Shown: positions 10,630-19,650, counted from the stretch's first letter. The stretch is 64,000 nucleotides of DNA from CAVRJC01 sp963721435 (GCA_963721435.1 CAVRJC010000006.1:558001-622000), one strand, 5' to 3'. The notes: a model not told the origin generated them from the letters alone. Translations and numbers: made by a program.

Positions 10630-11172
10630 ATGGCTGACAGTGAGGCAATTGCCACTGAGATCCGTCCTGCCATCGCCTCCCTCGACCTCGAGCTCTACGA
10701 CGTCGAGATCACCGGCACCGGGCGCGCCCGCGTCATGCGGGTGATGATCGACCGCGAGGGCGGCGTCGACCTCGACGCCATCACGCGCGCGACCGAGGCG
10801 ATCATGCCGATCCTCGATGCCAGCTCGATCGACGACACCCTCATCGGCTCGTACACGCTCGAGGTGAGCAGCCCCGGTCTGGAGCGGCCACTCCGTCGCC
10901 CCGAGCACTTCCGCGGCGCGGTCGGCTCGACGGCCTCGATCAAGATCAGGGCCGGTGACACACCGGCGCAACGGATCCGGGGCGTGGTCGTCGCGGCCGA
11001 CGACGACGCGTGCGACGTCCTCCTCGACTCCGGCGAGACCGAGCACGTCACCTACGACGACATCGTGCAGGCCCGCACCGTCTTCGAGTGGGGCCCGCAA
11101 CCGAAGACGGGCAAGCAGACGCGCGAGAAGCAACTGCCAGAAAAGACGCTGAAGGAAGTGGCACGGTCATGA
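10630..11172 (+). CDS. rimP: Ribosome maturation factor RimP
   Basis: RimP acts in late maturation of the 30S ribosomal subunit. The 180-residue protein has the two-domain layout of the family: an N-terminal alpha/beta domain with LELYDVEITGTGRARVMRVM and the segment YTLEVSSPGLERPLRRPEHF, then a C-terminal SH3-like domain. A strong ribosome binding site (AGGAGGAGG, 10615-10623) precedes the ATG. It is the first gene of the rimP-nusA-ylxR-infB operon, and its stop overlaps the nusA start by 4 bases. The C-terminal tail is basic (KTGKQTREKQLPEKTLKEV). Confidence 0.95.
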   Translation: MADSEAIATEIRPAIASLDLELYDVEITGTGRARVMRVMIDREGGVDLDAITRATEAIMPILDASSIDDTLIGSYTLEVSSPGLERPLRRPEHFRGAVGSTASIKIRAGDTPAQRIRGVVVAADDDACDVLLDSGETEHVTYDDIVQARTVFEWGPQPKTGKQTREKQLPEKTLKEVARS

Positions 11173-12440
11173 ACTCAGAGATGATGGAGGCGCTCGAGAA
11201 CATCGAGCGCGAAAAGGGAATCTCCATCGAGATCATGTTGGAGGCGCTCGCGAACGCGCTGCTCACTGCGTACAAGCGGATGCCCGACGCGGCCGAGGAA
11301 GCTCTGGTCGAGATCGACATGGAGACCGGTGCGATCAAGGTGATCGCGCAGGAGCTCGACGAAGAGGGCAACGTCACGCGCGAGTGGGACGACACGCCCA
11401 ACGACTTCGGTCGCATCGCCGCACAGACGGCCAAGCAGGTGATCTTCCAGCGCATCCGTGAAGCCGAGCGCGAGATGAAGTACGAGGAGTACGCCGGCCG
11501 CGAGGGCGACATCGTCACCGGGATCATCCAGCAGACCGACGCCCGCTACACGCTGCTCGACCTCGGCAAGGTCGAGGCGTTGCTCCCGCAGGCCGAGCAG
11601 GTGCAGAACGAGCACTACGACCACGGCAGCCGCCTCAAGGCCTACATCGTCGAGGTGCGCAAGACGGCCAAGGGCCCGCAGATCGTCGTGTCCCGTACGC
11701 ACCCCGGTCTCGTCAAGCGACTGTTCGAGCTCGAAGTGCCGGAGATCGTCGACAACGTCGTCGAGCTGAAGGCGATCGCGCGTGAGCCGGGTCACCGCAC
11801 GAAGCTCGCGGTGTCGTCGAACGACACCAACGTCGACCCGGTCGGCGCCTGTGTCGGCGCGCGCGGCTCCCGCGTGCGGATGGTCGTCAACGAGCTGCGC
11901 GGCGAGAAGGTCGACATCGTCCCCTACAGCGACGACCCGGCCGAGTTCGTCATGAAGGCGCTCGCGCCCGCGCGCGTGCGTGAGGTGCGGATCCATCCCG
12001 ACAGCGGCACTGCCGAGGTCATCGTCCCCGACTTCCAGCTCTCGCTGGCCATCGGGAAAGAAGGTCAGAACGCTCGGCTCGCCGCCCGGCTCACGGGTTG
12101 GCGCGTCGACATCAAGAGCGAGACCCAGCTCGCCGACGAGGAGTCGGGTGTCGGCGTCGAGTACGCCGAAGGCGAGTGGGTCACCAACGAGAGTGGCGAG
12201 CTGGTGTGGCAGCCGGCCGAAGGCGGCGAGACGATCTCGGCCGCCGAGGCGGGGTACGCGGCGCCCGAGGCGGCCGCGGTCGGCGACGTCGCCGAAGCCG
12301 CCGCAGCGGACGCCGAAGCCGCGACCGGGGAAGTGGCGCCGGAAGCAGCAGCACCGGCGGCGGAGGAACCAGCGCCTGAAGCGGCAATGCCTGAAGCAGA
12401 GATGCCTGAAGCAGAAATGGTGGAGGAGAGCAACGGATAG
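11169..12440 (+). CDS. nusA: Transcription termination/antitermination protein NusA
   Basis: NusA binds RNA polymerase and modulates pausing, termination and antitermination. The 423 residues hold the N-terminal polymerase-binding domain (about 1-125), an S1 domain (about 130-200) and two KH domains (about 200-345), with PVGACVGARGSRVRMVVNEL in KH1 and SLAIGKEGQNARLAARLTGW in KH2. The rest is an acidic Ala/Glu-rich tail that ends in a short tandem repeat (MPEAEMPEAEM; 15-base units at 12387 and 12402). ATG at 11169 overlaps the rimP stop. The tail region doubles, in another frame, as the only possible 5' end of ylxR. Confidence 0.96.
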   Translation: MNSEMMEALENIEREKGISIEIMLEALANALLTAYKRMPDAAEEALVEIDMETGAIKVIAQELDEEGNVTREWDDTPNDFGRIAAQTAKQVIFQRIREAEREMKYEEYAGREGDIVTGIIQQTDARYTLLDLGKVEALLPQAEQVQNEHYDHGSRLKAYIVEVRKTAKGPQIVVSRTHPGLVKRLFELEVPEIVDNVVELKAIAREPGHRTKLAVSSNDTNVDPVGACVGARGSRVRMVVNELRGEKVDIVPYSDDPAEFVMKALAPARVREVRIHPDSGTAEVIVPDFQLSLAIGKEGQNARLAARLTGWRVDIKSETQLADEESGVGVEYAEGEWVTNESGELVWQPAEGGETISAAEAGYAAPEAAAVGDVAEAAAADAEAATGEVAPEAAAPAAEEPAPEAAMPEAEMPEAEMVEESNG

Positions 12441-12717
12441 TCCGCAACGCACCTGCATCGGGTGCCGGCGTCGCGCCTCGGTCTCGGAGCTCGTCCGGTT
12501 CTGCCGGACCCCGGCCACCCCACAGCTGGTGGTGGGAGCCGGATCGGGGCGAGGGGCCTGGCTGTGCGCCGACCACCCGGTCGAGTGCCTCGATCAGGCG
12601 ATCAAGCGCCATTCGGTCGCCCGGGCGTTGCGGGCCGAGGTGAGCAGTGACGATCTGGCAGGTCTGCGCGCGAAACTAGTGAGCAGCAACGAGAAGCACG
12701 AGAAGTTCGAGAAGTAG
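12433..12717 (+). CDS. ylxR: YlxR family RNA-binding protein (5' end uncertain)
   Basis: The DUF448/YlxR family is a small predicted nucleic-acid-binding protein encoded between nusA and infB in many bacteria. The signature RTCIGCRRRASVSELVRF is followed by GRGAWLCADHPVECLDQAIK and by the conserved KRHSVARAL, so the domain is complete. The coding frame has no ATG, GTG or TTG between the end of nusA and the conserved core. The nearest canonical in-frame codon (GTG) is about 240 bases upstream inside nusA. I placed the 5' end at ACG 12433, which follows GGAGGAGAG, as the only codon with a good ribosome binding site. A CTG at 12406 or an indel in the nusA tail repeats are alternatives. Confidence 0.7.
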   Translation, partial: TDSPQRTCIGCRRRASVSELVRFCRTPATPQLVVGAGSGRGAWLCADHPVECLDQAIKRHSVARALRAEVSSDDLAGLRAKLVSSNEKHEKFEK

Positions 12718-12723
12718 GGAAGC

Positions 12724-15501
12724 TTGGCCACCAAGAAGATCCGGGTTTACGAGCTGGCACGAGAGCTCGGTGTCGAGAACCAGGTTGTGCTCGATCTGTG
12801 CGAGCGCCTGAAGATCGGCGTGAAGAGCCACTCGTCGAGCATCGATGATCCGCTCGCGGACCGCGTGCGGCGCCTCGCCGACTCCGAGGGGCTGCGACGC
12901 GAGCCGATCGTGGAGGAGGAGCCGCCGAAGGCGGACTCGAAGAAGGGCGAGTCGAAGAAGGCGGCGGAGAAGGCGGCGGAGAAGCCGGCGGCGCCCGAGC
13001 CCGAGCCGTCGCCCGAGCCTGAGCCCGCAGTGGTCGGCGTCGCGCCCGACGAGGCGCCGGTCGTGGCGCCCGTGGCGCCCGCCATCGGCGAGGAAGCACC
13101 CGAACCGGTCGCTCCGGCGCCCGCGCACCGCGTGGTGCGCTCCACTGGCGTCATCCCCGACCCGTCGCTCGCGCCGCGCCCGGCGCCCGCGCCCGAGCCC
13201 CGGCCGGTCGAGCGCCCGGCGGCAGCAGCCGCCGAGCCGGCGCCCACTCTGGCCACACCCGAAGCCGACGACGCCGCCGCGGGCCCGCCGCGCAGTGTCA
13301 CCGGCCGTCCGATCCCGCCGCCCCCCGGCGGTGCCCGTCGTATCCCGCCGCCCCCGGGTCCGCGCATCACTCCTGGCTCCCCGAGCTCTCGCCCGGGTGC
13401 CACGTCGGGTGGCCCCGGCGGTCAGCGACCCGGCGGTGGGGGAGGCTTCACCGGTCAACGCCCCGGCGGCGGGTTCAGCCGTCCCGGCGGCGGTCCCGGC
13501 GGTGGCGGCGGCCAGGGTGCTCCCGGCCGCGGTGGCCCCGGTGGCGGCCCTGGTGGTGGCGGTCCCGGTGGTCCTGGTGGCGGTGGCCCCGGCGGTCGCG
13601 GTCGTACCGGCCCGCAGGGCCAGCGGCCCCGGCGCAAGAAGCGTCGTCGTCGCGACTTCGAGGACATCGGCCCCGCGTCGCTGCCTCAGCTCACGCCGAG
13701 CGATGCCCCGGTCCCCGACGGCGAGGTCGTCGTCGAGCGCGGCATCACCATCCAGGAGCTCGCGCCCAAGCTGAACCGCACCACCGCCGACCTCGTGCGC
13801 CTGCTGTTCGACGCGGGCGAGATGGTCACGGGCACGCAGTCGCTCGCCGACGAGATGGTCGAGCTCATCGCCGAGTCGCTCGGCGCCGAAGTGCTGCTCG
13901 TCGAGCCCGGCCAGGAGGCCGAGCTCGAGCTGCAGGCGCTGTTGGGTGACGACGACGACGAAGACGACGCGCTCGCAGAGCCGCGCGCGCCGATCGTCAC
14001 CGTGATGGGTCACGTCGACCACGGCAAGACCACGTTGCTCGACGCGATCCGGCACGCCAACGTCGTTGCCGGCGAAGCCGGTGGCATCACCCAGCACATC
14101 GGCGCGTACCAGACCGTCTTCGACGGCCACCCGATCACCTTCATCGACACTCCGGGTCACGAGGCGTTCACCGCCATGCGTGCGCGCGGGGCGAACGCGA
14201 CCGACATCGTCGTGCTCGTCGTCGCGGCCGACGACGGCGTGATGCCGCAGACCGTCGAAGCGATCGACCACGCGCGTGCGGCCGAAGTGCCGATCGTGGT
14301 CGCGATCACCAAGGTCGACCGCGACGACGCCGATCCCACCCGCGTCCGCCAGCAGCTCGTCGAGCGCGAGCTCGTCCCCGAGCCCTGGGGTGGCGACACG
14401 ATCGTCGTCGACGTCGCGCCGCCTTCCGGCACGGGCGTCGACGAGCTGCTCGAAGCCCTCGTGCTGGTGGCCGAGGTCGAAGAGCTCACCGCCAACCCGA
14501 AGGTGCTCGCCCGCGCGATCGTGCTCGAGTCCAACCTCGATCCCGGCCGTGGCCCGGTCGTCACCGCGCTCGTCGATCGCGGCACGCTGCGGGTCGGCGA
14601 CCCGATCGTCGCCGGCGGCGCCTGGGGTCGTGTCCGTGCGATGTTCGACGAGAACGGCCAGCAGGTCTCGGAAGCCGGGCCCTCGGTGCCGGTCGAGGTC
14701 CTCGGCCTCGACGACGTCCCCCTCGCGGGTGACGAGCTGCGGGTCGCGCCCGACGAGAAGACCGCGCGCACCGTCGCGGAGGCGCGTGCGCGCCGCCGCC
14801 GTGCCGCGAGCCTGAAGCACCCGATGAGCCTGGCGGGCGGTGCCCGACTCGAGGACATCTTCGCCATGGTGCAGCGCGGCGAGGTCGCCACGCTCAACCT
14901 CGTGCTCAAGGCCGACGTCCAGGGCTCGCTCGAAGCGCTCACCGACGCGCTGCGCAAGCTCGACCAGACGCACGAAGAGGTGCGCCTGTCGTTCGTGCAC
15001 CGCGCGGTCGGCGGGATCAACGAGAGCGACGTCAACCTCGCTGCGGTCTCCAACGCGACCGTCATCGGGTTCAACGTGCGCCCTGACCGTCAAGCACGCG
15101 AGCTCGCCGACGCCGAGGGCGTCGAGATGCGGCTCTACGAGGTCATCTACCAGGTGCTCGAAGACGTCCAGGCCGCGCTGCTCGGCATGCTCAAGCCCGA
15201 GTTCGAGGAGATCGTCACCGGCGACGCCGAGGTGCGCGAGGTGTTCTCGGTGCCGCGTGTCGGGAAGGTCGCGGGTTGCTACGTGCTCAACGGCACCATC
15301 ACGCGTGGCTCGAAGGTGCGGTTCTTGCGTGAGGGGGTCGTCATCTGGAACGGCGCGATCGCCACCCTCAAGCGCTTCAAGGACGACGTGCGCGAGGTGC
15401 AGTCCGGGTTCGAGTGCGGTATCGGCCTCGAGAACTACCAGGACCTCAAGCAGGGCGACGTCATCGAGACCTACGACATGCGCGAAATCGCAAGGGTGTA
15501 G
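12724..15501 (+). CDS. infB: Translation initiation factor IF-2
   Basis: IF-2 is the GTPase that brings initiator tRNA to the 30S subunit. The 925-residue protein starts with an IF2N domain (KIRVYELARELGVENQVVLD). A long Ala/Pro/Glu-rich then Gly/Pro-rich linker follows (about residues 60-300), then a second IF2N domain (VVVERGITIQELAPKLNRT). The G domain begins at MGHVDHGKTTLLDAIRHANV near residue 429, with DTPGHEAF and ITKVDRDD, and domains II to IV close the protein. The start is TTG at 12724 after AGGGAAG, six bases after ylxR. The glycine-rich tract encoded at about 13400-13620 is low complexity. Confidence 0.96.
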   Translation: MATKKIRVYELARELGVENQVVLDLCERLKIGVKSHSSSIDDPLADRVRRLADSEGLRREPIVEEEPPKADSKKGESKKAAEKAAEKPAAPEPEPSPEPEPAVVGVAPDEAPVVAPVAPAIGEEAPEPVAPAPAHRVVRSTGVIPDPSLAPRPAPAPEPRPVERPAAAAAEPAPTLATPEADDAAAGPPRSVTGRPIPPPPGGARRIPPPPGPRITPGSPSSRPGATSGGPGGQRPGGGGGFTGQRPGGGFSRPGGGPGGGGGQGAPGRGGPGGGPGGGGPGGPGGGGPGGRGRTGPQGQRPRRKKRRRRDFEDIGPASLPQLTPSDAPVPDGEVVVERGITIQELAPKLNRTTADLVRLLFDAGEMVTGTQSLADEMVELIAESLGAEVLLVEPGQEAELELQALLGDDDDEDDALAEPRAPIVTVMGHVDHGKTTLLDAIRHANVVAGEAGGITQHIGAYQTVFDGHPITFIDTPGHEAFTAMRARGANATDIVVLVVAADDGVMPQTVEAIDHARAAEVPIVVAITKVDRDDADPTRVRQQLVERELVPEPWGGDTIVVDVAPPSGTGVDELLEALVLVAEVEELTANPKVLARAIVLESNLDPGRGPVVTALVDRGTLRVGDPIVAGGAWGRVRAMFDENGQQVSEAGPSVPVEVLGLDDVPLAGDELRVAPDEKTARTVAEARARRRRAASLKHPMSLAGGARLEDIFAMVQRGEVATLNLVLKADVQGSLEALTDALRKLDQTHEEVRLSFVHRAVGGINESDVNLAAVSNATVIGFNVRPDRQARELADAEGVEMRLYEVIYQVLEDVQAALLGMLKPEFEEIVTGDAEVREVFSVPRVGKVAGCYVLNGTITRGSKVRFLREGVVIWNGAIATLKRFKDDVREVQSGFECGIGLENYQDLKQGDVIETYDMREIARV

Positions 15502-15532
15502 GGCAGCGCTTTCATGCGCGGCCGGTTTGTCG

Positions 15533-15538
15533 TAGCGT
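15533..15538 (+). promoter_or_regulatory. -10 element of the amidohydrolase gene, probable leaderless start
   Basis: TAGCGT ends 7 bases before ATG at 15546, giving the amidohydrolase its own promoter after infB. Confidence 0.45.
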
Positions 15539-15545
15539 CGCTCGC

Positions 15546-16778
15546 ATGAGCAGACTCGTACTGACCAACGCAACCGTCCTCGACGGGGAGCAGGCGCGCC
15601 TCGCCGACGCAACCGTGATCGTCGACGGCGAGCGCATCGCCTCGGTGACGCAAGGAGGAGCACCCACGCCGCAACCCGGCGACGATGTGCACGACGTCAG
15701 TGGCCGCACGGTGATGCCGGGCATGGTCACCTGCCACTTCCACTCCGCGTACCGCGAGCTGGGATCGCGCATGACCCCGCTCGGCTCCGACGAGCCGACC
15801 GCGTACGCGGCGGTCGTCGCGGCCAAGAACCTGCTCACCGCACTGCGCTGCGGGTACACGGGCGCGATCGGTGCCGGTGTCGCCAACGACATCGACCCGT
15901 CGATGAAGCGCGCGATCGACGATGGCATCATTCCCGGCCCGCGGCTCGTGCCTGCGAGCCGAGAGCTCAGCACCACCGGGCACAGCAACGACAACCACTC
16001 GTGGTGGTGGAACGTGCCGTCCGCCGGCGGCATCCGGATCTGCGACGGGCCCGAAGAGTTCCGCGCGGGCATCCGTGAGGAGATCAAGCACGGTGCTGAG
16101 ATCATCAAGCTCTATGTCACCGGTGGCCACGGCACGACCGCGCCGAAGGACCAGATCGAGATGACGCGCGACGAGCTCGCCGCGGCGATCGACACCGCGC
16201 ACAGTCGTGGCGCGCTGATCCGCGGTCACATCGCCAACAAGGAAGCGATCCTGATGGCGGTCGAGCTCGGCATGGACATCCTCGACCACGCCGACGAGAT
16301 GGATGACGAGTGCATCGAGAAGATCGTCGCCGCCGGCACGTACGTCGTGCCCAGCCTCTACTTCCCGAAGCACTTCTCGGAGACGATGGGCGCGGGCCTC
16401 GGGTTCGGCGAGGCGATGAAGAAGGACCTCGAGTACAGCTACGAGGTGCTCCCCAAGGCGAACGCCGCGGGCGTGAAGCTCCTCGTGGGCGACGACTACG
16501 GCGCAGTCGGGTTCCCGCACGGCATGTACGGAGGCGAGCTGTCGCTGTACGTCGACACCGTCGGCATCGCGCCGCTCGACGTGCTGCGCTGGGCGACCGT
16601 CAACGGTGCCGCCGCGATGGGTCGCGGCAACGAGCTCGGGGCAGTGCGCGAGGGCTACCTCGCCGACATCCTCGTGGTCGACGGTGATCCGTCGACTGAC
16701 ATCGGTGTGCTCACCGATCCCGAGAACATCACGGTCATCAAGGGAGGCGACGTCGTCTCCGGGGAGCTTCCGGTCTGA
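15546..16778 (+). CDS. Amidohydrolase family metal-dependent hydrolase
   Basis: This 410-residue TIM-barrel metal hydrolase has the N-terminal small beta-domain (VLDGEQARLADATVIVDGER) and the strand-1 H-x-H metal ligands H64 and H66 in MVTCHFHSAYRELGS. A candidate bridging lysine sits in EIIKLYVTGGHGTT, and later histidines in RGHIANKEAI and MDILDHADEMDD. The C-terminal ADILVVDGDPSTDIGVL is typical of imidazolonepropionase- and prolidase-like members. The substrate is unknown. The stop overlaps the start of the SnoaL-like gene by one base (TGATG), so the two proteins probably act together. The pair separates infB from the rbfA block and looks like an insertion into a conserved gene order. Confidence 0.88.
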   Translation: MSRLVLTNATVLDGEQARLADATVIVDGERIASVTQGGAPTPQPGDDVHDVSGRTVMPGMVTCHFHSAYRELGSRMTPLGSDEPTAYAAVVAAKNLLTALRCGYTGAIGAGVANDIDPSMKRAIDDGIIPGPRLVPASRELSTTGHSNDNHSWWWNVPSAGGIRICDGPEEFRAGIREEIKHGAEIIKLYVTGGHGTTAPKDQIEMTRDELAAAIDTAHSRGALIRGHIANKEAILMAVELGMDILDHADEMDDECIEKIVAAGTYVVPSLYFPKHFSETMGAGLGFGEAMKKDLEYSYEVLPKANAAGVKLLVGDDYGAVGFPHGMYGGELSLYVDTVGIAPLDVLRWATVNGAAAMGRGNELGAVREGYLADILVVDGDPSTDIGVLTDPENITVIKGGDVVSGELPV

Positions 16779-17200
16779 TGGCAACACGCGATGAGTTGGT
16801 GGCGGTGGCGATGCTGCACGCCAAAGCCGAGGCCGACGGCGACATGGAGACCACCATGGCCACGCTCGAGGACGACTGCGTCTACGAGTTCCAGCCGTCG
16901 CGCCGCGTGTTCCGCGGCGCCGACATGGCACGGCGCTACTACGAGTACTTCTTCAACAACACGAACATGACCATCGACTCGTACGACATGCGCAACGAGT
17001 GGATCACCGACGACGGCGTGGGCCAGGAGTATGTGATCGAGGTCACGCTTGCCGACGGCACCCAGCGCACGTTCAACATCGTCGGCATCCTCACCTTCGG
17101 CAAGGAGAAGCTCTCCGGTGAGCGCCTCTACGCCAGCGACGAGTTCCTCGACCTCCTCGTCGGCCCCATCTACGCGGAGACCGTCCCACTGGACGAATAG
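16778..17200 (+). CDS. SnoaL-like (NTF2 superfamily) protein
   Basis: This 140-residue protein has the cone-shaped NTF2/SnoaL pattern. It opens with ELVAVAMLHAKAEADGDMET and EDDCVYEFQPSRRVFRGADM, followed by ARRYYEYFF and a curved sheet that ends in FGKEKLSGERLYASDEFL. Members are small polyketide-type cyclases, isomerases or binding proteins. The catalytic residues cannot be assigned here. It overlaps the amidohydrolase stop by one base and is likely its functional partner. The 3' end abuts the truncated HNH gene directly, which suggests a recombination joint at about 17200. Confidence 0.75.
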   Translation: MATRDELVAVAMLHAKAEADGDMETTMATLEDDCVYEFQPSRRVFRGADMARRYYEYFFNNTNMTIDSYDMRNEWITDDGVGQEYVIEVTLADGTQRTFNIVGILTFGKEKLSGERLYASDEFLDLLVGPIYAETVPLDE

Positions 17201-17202
17201 GC

Positions 17203-17883
17203 CCCGACGAGTGGCCGCCCCCGACGCAGCGGACGATCGCGTGGGATGGCGCAACCCAGATCGTGCTCAACGTCGACGCCGAGGTGCTGACTCACGATGC
17301 CGACGGCGAATGTGCGCTCGAAGGCGGTCCGGCGCTCGACCCGGAGACTGCGCGCCGAATCGCGTGCGACAGTTCGATCGTGCTCGTCGAGCGAGGGTCC
17401 GTCGGCGAGCTCCTCAACATCGGGGGCAAGACCCGGAGCATCCCGCGCGCGATTCGCCGGGCGTTGCGAAAGCGCGACCAGACCTGCCGGTGGCCCGGCT
17501 GCGACGAGACGCGTTGGCTCGACGCGCATCACGGCCGGCACTGGGCGCACGGCGGGGAGACGAGCCTCGCCAACCTCGTGCATCTGTGCTGGTTCCATCA
17601 CCGCCTCGCCCACGAAGGCGGCTGGACGCTCGAAATCACTGCGAACGGCGAAGTCGTCGTCAACAAGCCGTCGGGCGATCAACTCGACGCACGATCGCCG
17701 AAACTGCGCGCCGACGGCCCGAGCATCGTCGAACGCAACCGGGCACTCGAGCTCGCGATCGACGAGCACACCGGTGTCCCGACGTGGAGCGGCGAACGGC
17801 TCGACCTCGACCATGCGATCGCCGCGCTCCTGTGCCTCGATCGGCCGGGGTTCGCGGTCTGTGAGCCGCACGGACTGCCCTGA
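17203..17883 (+). pseudogene. 5'-truncated DUF222/HNH endonuclease remnant
   Basis: The frame encodes the C-terminal part of an actinobacterial DUF222 (REP13E12-type) HNH protein. It has the linker VLNVDAEVLTHDADGECALE and PETARRIACDSSIVLVERG, then the HNH core with CRWPGCDETRWLDAHHGRHW and LVHLCWFHHRLAHEGGW. Such proteins are normally over 400 residues with an N-terminal DUF222 domain. Here that domain is absent, although the family sequence can be read in frame upstream to about 17203, where it meets the stop of the SnoaL-like gene. A GTG at 17263 would allow a 206-residue product with an intact HNH domain. I read it as a decayed mobile-type gene. Confidence 0.7.
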
Positions 17884-17930
17884 ACGGGAGGAAGCACCAC
17901 CTCCGGTTCAACGATCCGAGGTAAAGAGGT

Positions 17931-17936
17931 CAGAAT
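17931..17936 (+). promoter_or_regulatory. -10-like element of the DUF503 gene
   Basis: CAGAAT ends 6 bases before ATG at 17943, in the spacing used by other leaderless genes of the window. Confidence 0.3.
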
Positions 17937-17942
17937 GGGGTG

Positions 17943-18239
17943 ATGCACGCGGCGGCGGTGAGCTTCGATCTGCACATCCCGCAGAGCCGGTCGCTGAAGG
18001 CGAAGCGGGCGGTGCTCCGTCCGATCGTCGAAGGGCTGCGGAACCGGTTCCGGATCTCGGTGGCCGAGGTCGACCATCACGACCAGTGGCAGCGCGCCGA
18101 GATCGCGATCGCGGTGGTGGGGGAGAGCGAGCACCGGGTCGTGGAACTGCTCGACGCGGCGGAGCGTTTCATTGCGGGCGCACCCGACATCGAGCTCCTG
18201 GAAGTGAAGACGGCATGGTTGGAATCGGAGGACGCCTGA
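17943..18239 (+). CDS. DUF503 (YlxP-like) family protein
   Basis: This 98-residue protein shows the DUF503 pattern HIPQSRSLKAKRAVLRPIVE and FRISVAEVDHHDQWQRAEIA. YlxP-type proteins lie beside rbfA in many bacteria and are thought to take part in ribosome assembly or RNA metabolism, but no reaction is established. ATG at 17943 matches the family N-terminus (M-H) better than the adjacent GTG at 17940. The stop overlaps the rbfA start by one base (TGATG), so rbfA translation is coupled to it. Confidence 0.88.
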   Translation: MHAAAVSFDLHIPQSRSLKAKRAVLRPIVEGLRNRFRISVAEVDHHDQWQRAEIAIAVVGESEHRVVELLDAAERFIAGAPDIELLEVKTAWLESEDA

Positions 18240-18664
18240 TGGCGCGTCCGGCGAGCCCTCGCAGGTACCCGCGCATGGCGCGGGTGAACGAGGTCGTGCG
18301 CGAGGCGCTGGCCGACGAGCTCGAGCGGTTGAACGATCCGCGGCTCGGCCTGGTCACCATCACCGGCGTCGACGTCAGCAACGACCTGCGGCATGCGACG
18401 GTCTACTATTCCGCGCTCGACACCAAGAAGGGGGCGCGGAAGGTGGTCGACGCGCAGGCACCGGAGCGGCAGGAGGAAACTCGCGCCGCGCTGTCGTCGG
18501 CGGCGCCGCATCTCCGCAGCGAGCTCGGGCGCCAAGTGCGCATGAAGTACACGCCCAAGCTCACCTTCCTCGAAGATCCCGCCATCGTGCAGGGCGCGCG
18601 CATCGAAGAGCTCCTCCGCGGCATCTCGCACGACGCCGACGCCGACGAAGACCCGCAGTCATGA
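18239..18664 (+). CDS. rbfA: Ribosome-binding factor A
   Basis: RbfA binds the 30S subunit near helix 1 of 16S rRNA and is needed for its late maturation and for cold growth. The 141-residue protein has the KH-like fold with MARVNEVVREALADELERL, LGLVTITGVDVSNDLRHATV and the C-terminal RMKYTPKLTFLEDPAIVQG. ATG at 18239 overlaps the DUF503 stop by one base, and the stop overlaps the nrnA start by four. This places it in a tightly coupled operon with nrnA, truB and ribF. Confidence 0.95.
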   Translation: MARPASPRRYPRMARVNEVVREALADELERLNDPRLGLVTITGVDVSNDLRHATVYYSALDTKKGARKVVDAQAPERQEETRAALSSAAPHLRSELGRQVRMKYTPKLTFLEDPAIVQGARIEELLRGISHDADADEDPQS

Positions 18665-19638
18665 CGACCCGCGGGATCGACGTCGAGGGCGCGCTCCGGC
18701 AGGCCGCGGTCGCGATCGACACCGCGCCGACCGTGGCGCTCGCCTGCCACGTGAACCCCGACGGCGACGCGCTCGGCTCGATGCTGGGCCTGTTCCACGT
18801 GTTGCGCGCCGACGGCCGTGACGTGGTCGCGTCGTTCCCGTCGCCGTTCGTCGTGGCGCCGCACTACCGCGAGATGCCCGGCCTCGACCTCCTCACCAAG
18901 CCCGCCGACTTCCCTGACCAGCCGGATGTCATGGTCACCTTCGACTGCGGGTCGATCAACCGACTCGGCGATCTCCAGCCGGCGGCGGAGGGCGCGCGTG
19001 AGCTCATCGTCATCGACCATCACATCTCGAACACGTGTTACGGCACCATCAATGTGATCGATCCCGCCGCCGCCGCGAGCGGGGTCGTGGTCCGTCGCCT
19101 GCTCGATGCCCTCACGCTCGAGCTCAACCGCGACGCCGCGCACGCGTTGTACGCCGCGCTGGTGTGCGACACCGGGCGGTTCCAGTACGACACCACGACG
19201 CCTGCGGTCTTCGACCTCGCGCGTGAGCTGGTCGAGTTCGACCTCCCGATCTCGCGCCTGTCACGCCAGCTCTTCGAGGAGCACCGGTTCGCGTACCTCA
19301 AGCTGCTCGCCGAAGGGCTCGAGCATGCGCAGCTCGACGTCGAGCGTCACTTCGTGTGGACGGCCGTCACCCAGGACATGCTCGAGCGCCACGACGTCAC
19401 GCTCGATGAGGTCGAAGGCCTGATCGACGTGCTGCGCCGTACCACCGAGGCCGAGGTCACGTGTGTGCTGAAGGAAGAGGCCGACGGCTCGGTGCGCGTG
19501 AGCCTGCGCTCGCTCGGCGCCGTCGACGTCTGCAAGATCGCGGACGAGCACGGTGGCGGCGGTCACCGGTTCGCCGCGGGGTTCTCCTCGCCGCTGCCGA
19601 TCCCCGTGTTGGTCGCGCGCATCTCGGCATCCCTCTGA
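18661..19638 (+). CDS. nrnA: DHH-family phosphoesterase, oligoribonuclease/pAp-phosphatase NrnA type
   Basis: NrnA-type enzymes degrade nano-RNA and dephosphorylate pAp to AMP with manganese. The 325-residue protein has the DHH domain with ACHVNPDGDALGSMLGL, a metal aspartate in MVTFDCGSINRLGD and the name-giving motif in VIDHHISNTCYGTI. The DHHA1 domain follows, with the C-terminal GGGGHRFAAGFS. It lies in the usual rbfA-nrnA-truB order, with a 4-base overlap to rbfA. As bifunctional RNA and sulfur-nucleotide phosphatase it may also serve the APS pathway at the window start. That link is inference. Confidence 0.92.
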   Translation: MTTRGIDVEGALRQAAVAIDTAPTVALACHVNPDGDALGSMLGLFHVLRADGRDVVASFPSPFVVAPHYREMPGLDLLTKPADFPDQPDVMVTFDCGSINRLGDLQPAAEGARELIVIDHHISNTCYGTINVIDPAAAASGVVVRRLLDALTLELNRDAAHALYAALVCDTGRFQYDTTTPAVFDLARELVEFDLPISRLSRQLFEEHRFAYLKLLAEGLEHAQLDVERHFVWTAVTQDMLERHDVTLDEVEGLIDVLRRTTEAEVTCVLKEEADGSVRVSLRSLGAVDVCKIADEHGGGGHRFAAGFSSPLPIPVLVARISASL

Positions 19639-19650
19639 GCGCGCGTCGCG

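Noticed and set aside
12676..15663. Very long open frame on the minus strand across infB
   Set aside because: It is antisense to the whole of infB, and its translation is low-complexity Arg/Leu/Val-rich with no domain; GC-rich third positions keep such frames open.
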